A stretch of 51,081 bases of DNA from Saprospiraceae bacterium (GTDB taxonomy: Bacteria; Bacteroidota; Bacteroidia; Chitinophagales; Saprospiraceae). The translations under genes and the position numbers were made by a program. Every line of letters starts with the position of its first letter. Position 1 is the stretch's first letter. The stretch is from positions 1 to 51,081 of the forward strand of contig JAHDHU010000014.1 of assembly GCA_020631135.1 (NCBI GenBank), read 5' to 3'. The notes under the pieces were generated by a model. That model saw only the letters and a program-made list of their open reading frames with translations. It was not told the DNA's origin and made no database searches. Positions 42,753-50,144 of the stretch are shown here, in pieces.

Positions 42753-43214
42753 ATGGCAAAATCACAACAAACATTCAACAAAGGCGAAAGAGAGAAGAAA
42801 AGAAAGAAGAAGAAGAAGGAAAAAATGGAAAGAAGAGAACAACGTAAGTTGGAGAAAGCAGAGAAGGGTAAGTTGAGTTTTGAAGAACAATTGGCATATG
42901 TAGATGAAAATGGTAATATCACTCACACCAAACCAGATCCTACAAAAAAGATAGAGATTAAAGCTGAGGACATTGTCCTAGGGGCTACCATTGAAAGAAA
43001 ATCTGTTGTCATTCAGAGAAATGGACGGGTGAAGTTTTTCAATGAAGAAAAAGGCTATGGTTTTATTACAGATAAAGAAACCAGAGATAGCATTTTTGTG
43101 CATATTAATAATGCATATCCTAGCATCAAAGAAAATCACAAAGTTACTTTCGAAATTGAGCAAGGTCCAAAAGGACCTACTGCTGTAAAAGTTGAGCCTA
43201 CCGTCCAAAAATAG
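42753..43214 (+). CDS. Cold-shock-domain RNA-binding protein with a basic N-terminus
   Basis: This 153-aa protein has an N-terminal segment (about 1-45) that is extremely Lys/Arg-rich and likely a charged helix (KGEREKKRKKKKKEKMERRE). A short middle region has FEEQLAYVDENGNITHTKPD. The C-terminal cold-shock domain (about 87-150) has RNP1-like KGYGFITDK and RNP2-like IFVHINN, preceded by NGRVKFFNEE. Bacteroidota commonly encode this two-part form. It probably binds single-stranded RNA as a chaperone. A promoter and a stable leader hairpin precede it, consistent with post-transcriptional control. Confidence 0.92.
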   Translation: MAKSQQTFNKGEREKKRKKKKKEKMERREQRKLEKAEKGKLSFEEQLAYVDENGNITHTKPDPTKKIEIKAEDIVLGATIERKSVVIQRNGRVKFFNEEKGYGFITDKETRDSIFVHINNAYPSIKENHKVTFEIEQGPKGPTAVKVEPTVQK

Positions 43215-43426
43215 ATTTTTGTAACAGTTACTTGTTAAAAACTGTAACAGAGCGCATAATTTTCTTACCTATCTCGTTAAAGTTTATGTAAAGCTTCTAG
43301 TTTTCAACTAGACTGCTACCTACTCCCTTTAAGTTTACGAAAAAAATAACTGCTGCTACCCAACCCTTTCGAGGCTTAGGTCGATAAGCATTGTATAAAC
43401 TTCGTAACCACTAAATTTTAAAATAA

Positions 43427-44239
43427 ATGAAAAATTACATTGCGCTCTTATTTTCACTTTTTCTTGTTGGACAATTATCTGCTCAAAAGAGCTTTAATAT
43501 TGGAGCTTTTAAGGTCAAAAAAATTGACTTTAGTTTGGGCTATGAAACGGATATGGTTAATGGACTCAACTATCAATATTTTGTAGATCAAATGCCATTG
43601 GCTCAACAAGGTTTATTTAAAAGTTCAGACTTTAACCCGCAATCTTTATATGGAGGTATTTGTGAAAATCCCAGTATAAGCTTAGGCCTTACTTTCCAAC
43701 ATGCCAAACTGCCAAATTTTGAATGGAGAAACTCCTTAGCTTTTAAAGCAGATCGCGTTGATGCCGTAAGTTATTACAGCAACGATTATTTCGGTGGAGA
43801 CTTCGTAAACTTTAATAGCAGACATAATGAGTTTACTGCAGAAAGTGCTCTTCTTTACAAACTTCCAGTGACGAGGTTTTTAAATATTTATGGAGGCGTA
43901 GGTACTAATTTGGGTTTCACGCCAAAAAACGAAACATGTGTGTTTTCCTCGATCGACTTTAATGTTGTGGATGATTTAAACTATGGAAATATAGGAGAAG
44001 TTAATCAACAAGCTTCGAATGGCGAATACGGCGAATTTCATGCGTGCTACCAAACGGGAGCTCAAATGAATCAAAGGGCATTTTTACAAGGAGGAATTGG
44101 CTTGAAATTTTTCAATAAAATCGAATTGGGCATTGATTTGAAATATGGCTATGGGTATCGAACAGATTTTCAAAATGACGCCATTGGCACCAATATCATC
44201 GCAACAAATCTATCGATGAGATACATTCTAAACGATTAA
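43427..44239 (+). CDS. Predicted outer-membrane beta-barrel protein
   Basis: This 270-aa protein has a signal peptide (MKNYIALLFSLFLVGQLSAQ). The body alternates aromatic/Gly strands typical of small outer-membrane barrels: FSLGYETDMVNGLNYQYF, SISLGLTFQHAKL, ALLYKLPVTRFLNIYGGVG, AFLQGGIGLKFFNKIELGI and DLKYGYGYRTDF, ending LSMRYILND. No family is recognised. The 212-base gap before it (43215-43426) contains no gene and only short direct repeats of TGTAACAG. It shares a bidirectional terminator with the convergent lytic transglycosylase gene. Confidence 0.78.
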   Translation: MKNYIALLFSLFLVGQLSAQKSFNIGAFKVKKIDFSLGYETDMVNGLNYQYFVDQMPLAQQGLFKSSDFNPQSLYGGICENPSISLGLTFQHAKLPNFEWRNSLAFKADRVDAVSYYSNDYFGGDFVNFNSRHNEFTAESALLYKLPVTRFLNIYGGVGTNLGFTPKNETCVFSSIDFNVVDDLNYGNIGEVNQQASNGEYGEFHACYQTGAQMNQRAFLQGGIGLKFFNKIELGIDLKYGYGYRTDFQNDAIGTNIIATNLSMRYILND

Positions 44240-44270
44240 GACTAAACCGCAATTTAGAATTATAAAAAAA

Positions 44271-44297
44271 GCCCCGACGTTAAACGTCGGGGCTTTT
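44271..44297. terminator. Bidirectional terminator
   Basis: GCCCCGACGT (44271-44280) pairs perfectly with ACGTCGGGGC (44284-44293). It has an A run before it and TTTT after it, so it serves both convergent genes. Confidence 0.92.
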
Positions 44298-44318
44298 AAT
44301 TTTCATAAATTATATCTT

Positions 44319-45590
44319 TTACTTCCTTTTGATCTTTACCATCGAACCCATTTTTGGTGGATCGTCAAAATTTATATTGTTTAATGCGATGAGATCTTCC
44401 AATTTTACATCATCGTAGATCTTTATAAGATCAAACAAGGACTCTCTTTTCTTCAACTTATGATAAACATAAAAGTCGTTTCTGATCTCTGTAGCCTCAG
44501 AATATCCTTTGAGTGAGGTTCGCATTGGAGTTACTGCAATACTAATTCTATCATTTATCACTCCATTTTTAGTTTCAAACGGATCCAACGAAGGAATTCG
44601 ATTAAGCTTCCTGATACGCCTCATTTTATCTGGAAAACTCATATGGTTATTAGCTACCTGAAAAACAACATCTCCATAATTGCCTGTGTAACCGAAATAA
44701 AAGTCAAGCTTAGAAGCAGGTAAGGTTAAATAATTATCTCCATGACCCACAGGAACAACACCTTTTATATAACTAGGATTTAAAAATTTTAAATCTTCTA
44801 AACTGACTCCAGTCAGTTTTGTCAAATCTCTAAAGCTTGTTCCTTTCTTTACTTTTATTGTAGCCGTATTACTCAGCTCAGAATGCAGCACCTTAGGATT
44901 TATGTCGTACAGATAATAATACTCCATCATGTAACTAGCTGCGATAAAGCGAGGTATATAATGACGAGTTTCCGAAGGTAAAAATTCTCTTATTTCCCAA
45001 TAATTTCTTTTTCCTCCCGATTTTCTAATGGCTTTACGTACATTTCCTGGCCCACAATTATATGCTGCTAGAGCAAGTGTCCAATCATCAAACTGGCTGT
45101 GTAGGTCGCTTAAATAATGCATTGCAGCTTCAGTAGATTTTAAAGCATCACATCTTTCATCAACTAAATTAGAAACCTCCAAACCATACATTTTACCAGT
45201 GCCCTTCATAAACTGCCATAATCCAGCAGCACCAGATTTAGATTTTGCCGAAGCATTTAGGGCAGATTCAACAACTGCAAGGTATTTAAGTGCTTCAGGC
45301 AAATTTCTTTTTCTTATTTCATTTTCAACCATTGGAAAATAAATAGAAACTCGAGAAAGAATTTTTTCAGATCCTTGAGGATAGGTCTTCACGTAATTAT
45401 GAATTCGGTCCCGAACTTCCTTCGTAAACCTGACATCCACTACTGTGTTTAAATTGTTTATTCTTTCGACCAAGGCCATGTCATCTTCTGTCATGTTAGA
45501 CACAAGAACTGTACTATTAGATGCAAATACACCCAACACACAACATAGCAAAATAAGAGACAGCAAAAGCTTGCTGAATATTTTGTTCAT
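44319..45590 (-). CDS. Lytic transglycosylase (MltD-like) with two LysM-like domains
   Basis: This 423-aa periplasmic muramidase has a signal peptide (about 1-23: LLLSLILLCCVLGVFA). The SLT domain (about 95-235) contains LKYLAVVESALNASAKSKSG with the catalytic Glu, AAGLWQFMKGTGKMYGLEVS and LALAAYNCGPGNVRKAIR. Two LysM-like modules follow: TIKVKKGTSFRDLTKLTGVS (about 265-315) and VYHKLKKRESLFDLIKIYDD (about 370-420), expected to bind peptidoglycan. It resembles the enzyme at 39415-40326 but is longer and better matched to MltD. A TATATTTG promoter and a short inverted repeat precede it. Confidence 0.92.
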   Translation of the reverse strand: MNKIFSKLLLSLILLCCVLGVFASNSTVLVSNMTEDDMALVERINNLNTVVDVRFTKEVRDRIHNYVKTYPQGSEKILSRVSIYFPMVENEIRKRNLPEALKYLAVVESALNASAKSKSGAAGLWQFMKGTGKMYGLEVSNLVDERCDALKSTEAAMHYLSDLHSQFDDWTLALAAYNCGPGNVRKAIRKSGGKRNYWEIREFLPSETRHYIPRFIAASYMMEYYYLYDINPKVLHSELSNTATIKVKKGTSFRDLTKLTGVSLEDLKFLNPSYIKGVVPVGHGDNYLTLPASKLDFYFGYTGNYGDVVFQVANNHMSFPDKMRRIRKLNRIPSLDPFETKNGVINDRISIAVTPMRTSLKGYSEATEIRNDFYVYHKLKKRESLFDLIKIYDDVKLEDLIALNNINFDDPPKMGSMVKIKRK

Positions 45591-45684
45591 GGTTTAAATT
45601 TTTAAAATCGGTTATGGTAATTTAATTGATTCTAATATTATCTATGGAACTTTAGATAAAATACCAAATAAAATACCTTAATTA

Positions 45685-45704
45685 TATTAGACATAAATCT
45701 AATA
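45685..45704. promoter_or_regulatory. Inverted repeat near the transglycosylase start site
   Basis: TATTAGA and TCTAATA form 7-bp arms around CATAAA, immediately downstream of the -7 box on the minus strand. It could be an operator or a 5' mRNA hairpin. Confidence 0.4.
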
Positions 45705-45711
45705 CGGCCTG

Positions 45712-45719
45712 CAAATATA
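45712..45719 (-). promoter_or_regulatory. -7 promoter box for the second lytic transglycosylase gene
   Basis: TATATTTG followed by CAGGCC on the minus strand gives a leader of about 110 bases. The 305-base gap 45591-45895 holds this box, the inverted repeat and a TAAAATACC direct repeat, but no gene. Confidence 0.6.
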
Positions 45720-45895
45720 TATAAATTATCTAAAAACGTGCCATTTATACATTATGATAAATAATAATATATAAAAGGCTGCTTTCTAACACTAATGAAA
45801 TATAATTTTGAAATTCAATCTTGTAATAAATGACTATTAGAACGTCAAATACCTATAAAGCTTGTTGGTAGAACCCGTTATAGTTTCGTTAAAAT

Positions 45896-46339
45896 CTAAT
45901 CTTTGATAATTTCTGAGCTGTTTAAAAAATAAATCAAACCACTCGCATCATTTTCTTGGATCTGTAGAGTCCCCTTGATTTTTATTTTTTCTTTTTGATG
46001 CAAAATTTTTGTTCCTTCTTTCATAAATACTTGCATGGCCGATTCCGGCCCTGCAGCTCCACAAAAAAAACACATGTTTTGAGGATAACGAGAAAACATA
46101 AAATGGCTTTGTTCTTCTATCTTGGCAGACAAAGCTATCATATAACCACTGAGTTCAATTTCTTTTCCATCATAGTCTAAGACAGGACTCATTGGTACAG
46201 CTTTGATAACCTCCATTCCCATCATTTCATCAAAGGCACGCTCTTTCACCACCATAGATAAAATATTCCAATTTTCACTAGATTGACTAGAGCCAATAAA
46301 GCTCGAAATAAGAAATATCAGAAAAAAATATACGCGCAT
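45896..46339 (-). CDS. Small secreted protein with a paired-Cys motif
   Basis: From the ATG at 46339 this is a 147-aa protein with a signal peptide (MRVYFFLIFLISSFIGSSQ). The frame runs 22 codons further upstream but without export signal. The mature part includes DYDGKEIELSGYMIALSAKI, then FMFSRYPQNMCFFCGAAGPE with a C-x-x-C pair, and KEKIKIKGTLQIQENDASGL. The pattern resembles an OB-fold-like domain such as DUF3299, with a CxxC that could bind metal or be redox-active; this is a weak call. It lies 38 bases after the 545-aa gene on the same strand, so it is likely the third member of the radical SAM cassette. Confidence 0.75.
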   Translation of the reverse strand: MRVYFFLIFLISSFIGSSQSSENWNILSMVVKERAFDEMMGMEVIKAVPMSPVLDYDGKEIELSGYMIALSAKIEEQSHFMFSRYPQNMCFFCGAAGPESAMQVFMKEGTKILHQKEKIKIKGTLQIQENDASGLIYFLNSSEIIKD

Positions 46340-46377
46340 AATAGAATGACGATTTTCTAACGAAGGTGTTAACAATT

Positions 46378-48015
46378 CTAGCCGCCCATCTGAGCTTGTG
46401 CCCATCTAATATAGCGTTTAACTTCATTTTCTAGTCTGCGCATTGTGTTCTCCTTTGCTTGCTCTGCGCTTTTCTTTTGTGCTGCGCGAATTTCTTCTTC
46501 TACATCTTTTAGTTTAGCATAATAGACGTCCTTTTCCTCTTCACTCAATAACTCCATTGCTTTATACTTTTCTTCGATGTTTTTCAAATTCTTTCTTTGC
46601 ACCTGCCGTATTGAATCACTTTCTAGTTTTGGCAAATCCTTTAGCTGTTTCCATGTATACTGCATGTTTATTGCCTGCCTTTCGGCTCTTTTCTTGTCCA
46701 ACACCTCTTTGGTCATTCCATTTTTATTGGAAAATTCTTGATAGATACTTTTTTGCTTTTCATATAATTCTAGTGGAACATCGTAAAAATTACCACCGAC
46801 GATCATTAAACCATCTCTGTGACTTATCGGAGCGATAAACTGCTTACCCTTTTCATTATTCTTTATAATTTTTTGAAATTCTTTGAAAGAAAGAAAATTA
46901 CTATCAAAATATTGATCCAAACGCTTAGTTCGCTTCATCCAACTTTTAACAGGATAGGCATTAGCAATTTCTAGCTTTAAATCTAAATAATCCAGATCTT
47001 GACTCAAATAATAAGAACCATTGTTGTACAAATAAAACTGCATCAACATATCAAAGGAATCAATGAAATCTTGATTAGACTTTAGATTAGAAAATTCCAA
47101 CATTTCTCGAACCAATCGTTGCTTGTACTGTTCATGAGCGGTTCTGCCTTTACTAATATTTAAAGTGTACCTTAATAAAACAAGCTTTTCAAATGGATCA
47201 TCTAATCTTACATCTATGTGTTTTAGAAAATCTTGAATTTTTTGGTCAAGTTTCTCAATCTCATAATTACGATTTCTTTTCTTTTCTTCAAATTGGAAAA
47301 ACAACTTTATGAATTGTTCTTTTTCACTTTGCGTTCCTTTCAAGTCTTTTAATTCTTCCAAACAATCCCAATCCTCATTGCCTCTGTTATAAAAGCTCCA
47401 CCCTTCTACAAATTGCTCTTTATCATTTAGAAATTCTTGAAACGAACGATCAACATTTTCATGAATATGCCTAAGATCTTCTTTAAACGCTCTCTTTATC
47501 TTTTGTTGTGCATCCATTGCCCTTGCCATCCTACCCTGTTTGGGCCGTTTTATAAACGACTGGTCCATATTAGTATGGTCCATAAATACAAAACCGATGT
47601 TGCGTTGATGACTATAACCATCCAGCCTTACGCCTACGTCTTTATCCAACCAAACATTTCTTTCCAGCTCGATGCCCGAATCTTTAAAAGCTCTGCGGAT
47701 AGCCTCTATGGCCTCGTTCGAACGCAACCTTGTAGGTGCTCCAGTTCCAAAAGAAACTGGTGTGTACGGTACTTGTGACCGTTCTAACGTAAACGGATTG
47801 TATAAGCTGTCTTGATGAGCTTGAGCACTAAGGTCAGAAGAGCCAAAAATCAAAGCACTTGCCAAACCACTAGTTGACACCCATTTGATAAGTTTATGAC
47901 TAAAAGGATACGGTTTAGTCTCAGGAAAATAAATTGGGTTTTTATCTAAATATGATGGATAATTTGCTCGATATATATTCTTTACAGGTTTAACCCGCAA
48001 TGGAGACTTCGCCAT
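46378..48015 (-). CDS. Unknown exported 545-aa protein coupled to a radical SAM enzyme
   Basis: No family is recognised. The protein begins with a 44-residue leader rich in Pro and Tyr (RANYPSYLDKNPIYFPETKP), followed by one hydrophobic segment (WVSTSGLASALIFGSS, 45-60) and SAQ. This looks like a signal peptide with an exceptionally long N-region. Next is a compact region (about 90-150) with GAPTRLRSNEAIEAIRRAFK and RLDGYSHQRNIGFVFMDHTN. The rest is charged and helical, with long coiled-coil-like segments, ending KRYIRWAQAQMGG. Its ATG overlaps the radical SAM stop (TAATG at 48013-48017), so production is coupled. It is a candidate substrate or partner of the radical SAM protein. Confidence 0.8.
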   Translation of the reverse strand: MAKSPLRVKPVKNIYRANYPSYLDKNPIYFPETKPYPFSHKLIKWVSTSGLASALIFGSSDLSAQAHQDSLYNPFTLERSQVPYTPVSFGTGAPTRLRSNEAIEAIRRAFKDSGIELERNVWLDKDVGVRLDGYSHQRNIGFVFMDHTNMDQSFIKRPKQGRMARAMDAQQKIKRAFKEDLRHIHENVDRSFQEFLNDKEQFVEGWSFYNRGNEDWDCLEELKDLKGTQSEKEQFIKLFFQFEEKKRNRNYEIEKLDQKIQDFLKHIDVRLDDPFEKLVLLRYTLNISKGRTAHEQYKQRLVREMLEFSNLKSNQDFIDSFDMLMQFYLYNNGSYYLSQDLDYLDLKLEIANAYPVKSWMKRTKRLDQYFDSNFLSFKEFQKIIKNNEKGKQFIAPISHRDGLMIVGGNFYDVPLELYEKQKSIYQEFSNKNGMTKEVLDKKRAERQAINMQYTWKQLKDLPKLESDSIRQVQRKNLKNIEEKYKAMELLSEEEKDVYYAKLKDVEEEIRAAQKKSAEQAKENTMRRLENEVKRYIRWAQAQMGG

Positions 48016-49151
48016 TATAATGTAATTTCAAAATGTGAAATAATATGATAATCGTTGTTGTAATGTTTGTGCACAAAATGATTGTTTCGCTTTTTCCAAA
48101 GTATATCTGCTGTCTTATCCACGATTTCGATAAGGATCTTTTCATTGTAACAAACTATAGGGGAAGCTTTTTCAATACTTCCAGTACTCATGTAATTTAT
48201 ACACGAGCACCATTTAGAACATCTTGATTCCATTTGGCAACCAGCACATTCTGGCTTTTCCTTTTCAGATTTTCGATGAATGTGTTGTTGACAGGCTGCA
48301 TCGAATCCTGTTCTTACATGACCTATCATAAATTCTGGTAAAGAATCCGTTTTGACAAATTGTATGCATGGATATAATTCACCATTCGGTGAAATAGAAA
48401 ACTGGCTAATCCCCATTTGACATCTTTCACTCGCTTGTAAAGGTTTCAAAGTTCTTGAGCGGATGCGTTCATCGAAAAAACTTAAATAAAATCTTTCATT
48501 CGATTCCATTTTGCCGATGTACCATTTCGCCAATTTCTTGTAAGATTTTTCTATTTCCTTAAAATGACCTTCATTCCATTCAGCAGAATAATCTAGGGTT
48601 GTGGTGATATATCTAAACCCAAGCTCATAGATATAATCCACTGATTCCGCAAGTTGATTTGCGGTATCTGGAGATACAACACAAGTAACATTTGTTGCCG
48701 GATTATAATTCAACATTATTTGGGCCGCTTTTTCAACTCTTAAAGCTGTTGGATTTCCACCAGCATCTAAGCGATGTCTATCGTGGACATCCGGATGACC
48801 ATCTATACTTAAAGAAAGATAAACCTTGTTTTCATAAAGTTTGCTCATTAAATCATTTGTGATCAAGACGCCATTGGTGCTCATCCGATAAGAAACCTCA
48901 AGATTAGCTATCTCATTAAATTTTGAAATGATATAAAATATTTTTTGTTTCTCAATAAGTGGCTCTCCTCCAAAAAAGGTTATATCCACTTTGTGCAAAC
49001 CAAGTCGATCTAACTCTGACAAGACAAAGCGGATCGATTCATTGATCGTTTCATAAGTCATGGCGAGCGGAAGCTTTTCGCCTGTATAACAATAGCTGCA
49101 TCTCAGGTTACAATTATGAGTAAGATGAAACGTGGCGGAAAGAAATGACAT
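48015..49151 (-). CDS. Radical SAM/SPASM domain protein
   Basis: Starting at ATG 49151 this is a 378-aa enzyme that would use an iron-sulfur cluster and S-adenosylmethionine to generate a radical. The cluster motif CNLRCSYC (C14, C18, C21) follows MSFLSATFHLTH. Other core motifs are DITFFGGEPL and MSTNGVLI, then VYLSLSIDGHPDVHDRHRLD. The C-terminal SPASM region has Cys in ASERCQMG, GELYPCIQF, CAGCQMESRCSKWCSC and PIVCYNE, enough for auxiliary clusters. SPASM enzymes modify peptides or mature sulfatases. No sulfatase is adjacent, so a peptide or protein substrate is more likely. A TTG start at 49196 is possible but falls inside an inverted repeat. Confidence 0.93.
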   Translation of the reverse strand: MSFLSATFHLTHNCNLRCSYCYTGEKLPLAMTYETINESIRFVLSELDRLGLHKVDITFFGGEPLIEKQKIFYIISKFNEIANLEVSYRMSTNGVLITNDLMSKLYENKVYLSLSIDGHPDVHDRHRLDAGGNPTALRVEKAAQIMLNYNPATNVTCVVSPDTANQLAESVDYIYELGFRYITTTLDYSAEWNEGHFKEIEKSYKKLAKWYIGKMESNERFYLSFFDERIRSRTLKPLQASERCQMGISQFSISPNGELYPCIQFVKTDSLPEFMIGHVRTGFDAACQQHIHRKSEKEKPECAGCQMESRCSKWCSCINYMSTGSIEKASPIVCYNEKILIEIVDKTADILWKKRNNHFVHKHYNNDYHIISHFEITL

Positions 49152-49177
49152 AAATATTCTTTTACTCTTCGATAAGA

Positions 49178-49208
49178 TAACTGAATTTATATTCAATAAA
49201 TTCAGTTA
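49178..49208. promoter_or_regulatory. Perfect 12-bp inverted repeat upstream of the radical SAM gene
   Basis: TAACTGAATTTA (49178-49189) and TAAATTCAGTTA (49197-49208) are exact reverse complements separated by 7 bases. The site ends 27 bases before the ATG at 49151, where an operator would lie. Confidence 0.7.
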
Positions 49209-49313
49209 AACTACTTTTTAAGTCTTCAATAACACCAAAACAAGAATTTCGGCTAATCATTATATCAATGTATCCAAGACTAAAGAAATGGACAAATTTT
49301 TTGAATAAGACGA

Positions 49314-49321
49314 TATATTTG
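49314..49321 (+). promoter_or_regulatory. -7 promoter box for the lipoprotein gene
   Basis: TATATTTG followed by CACAATC lies 25 bases before the ATG at 49347. Confidence 0.6.
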
Positions 49322-49346
49322 CACAATCGATGATATAAGCACTGTT

Positions 49347-50144
49347 ATGAAACTGAATAGATCTTCTTACCTAGTTTGTTTTTTCTTCTTTTTAATTTTT
49401 AGCTCTTGTATGCCAACTGTATCAGAATTGTGGGTAAACGAAGACGAATCGGGCAAGATGGAAATGACCTACGATCTTGGTGAAATGGCCGGTATGGCCC
49501 AAGGTTTTATGAGCGAACTTGAACCTGACAAAGAACAGAAAGATATGTGGGCTAAGAAAGAAAAGATTGATTCAACAATGAATTTTTATGATATCATGCC
49601 GGACTCTGTGAAAAGAGAAGTCTCTAATGCCGAGTTTTTAAAAAACATGAACTTAAGTCTTTCTGTGGATTCCGAAAAAGAACAAGCGGAAATGAAATTG
49701 AGTGTTAAATATAAAGACGACAATGAGATGTTAGAGATTATGAAAGTTTTAAAGGAGTCAAGGAAGGACAATTCGAATCCAATGATGGCTATGCAAGGTG
49801 AGGACGAGCTCGATCAAATGATGATTCAGTATAAAGCAGATTACAAAAACGGAATCATTCGCTTGCCAGCAATGGACATCAGCGAGTTTTTTGAAGATCC
49901 AGAATTGAAGGGTATGATGGACGCTTTAGCAGGGAAAGAAGGAAGTGATCCCGAAGAGTTAGAATTTTTGAGAATGATGCTAGGAGATAAAACTAAAGTA
50001 GTCGTACATGCACCAGGCAAAATACTTTTTACCGATGATCCAAATGCAATCGTTGAAGGTAATAAAGCCACCTTCGAAGATGATATTCTCGAATACCTCA
50101 AAGCAGGAAAAGCGAGAGCTAGATTAATCAAGTTTAAAAACTAA
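49347..50144 (+). CDS. Predicted lipoprotein of unknown function
   Basis: This 265-aa protein has a lipoprotein signal (MKLNRSSYLVCFFFFLIFSSC); the lipidated Cys is at residue 21, in FSSC. The mature part is very acidic and unusually Met-rich (KMEMTYDLGEMAGMAQGFM, DNSNPMMAMQGEDELDQMM). It has a late beta-rich stretch (TKVVVHAPGKILFTDDPNAI) that resembles a common Bacteroidota lipoprotein core ('v.v.aPG.i...n...v.gn...w'). Function unknown. It is divergent from the radical SAM cassette and its stop overlaps the stop of the convergent oxidoreductase gene. Confidence 0.82.
   Translation: MKLNRSSYLVCFFFFLIFSSCMPTVSELWVNEDESGKMEMTYDLGEMAGMAQGFMSELEPDKEQKDMWAKKEKIDSTMNFYDIMPDSVKREVSNAEFLKNMNLSLSVDSEKEQAEMKLSVKYKDDNEMLEIMKVLKESRKDNSNPMMAMQGEDELDQMMIQYKADYKNGIIRLPAMDISEFFEDPELKGMMDALAGKEGSDPEELEFLRMMLGDKTKVVVHAPGKILFTDDPNAIVEGNKATFEDDILEYLKAGKARARLIKFKN

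Noticed and set aside
43215-43426. tRNA or small RNA gene in the gap after the cold-shock-domain gene
   Set aside because: No cloverleaf-like arms or TTCGA-type loop seen; only short direct repeats of TGTAACAG.
49152-49196. TTG-start extension of the radical SAM protein
   Set aside because: It lies partly within a perfect inverted repeat, and the ATG at 49151 gives a normal distance to the CxxxCxxC motif.
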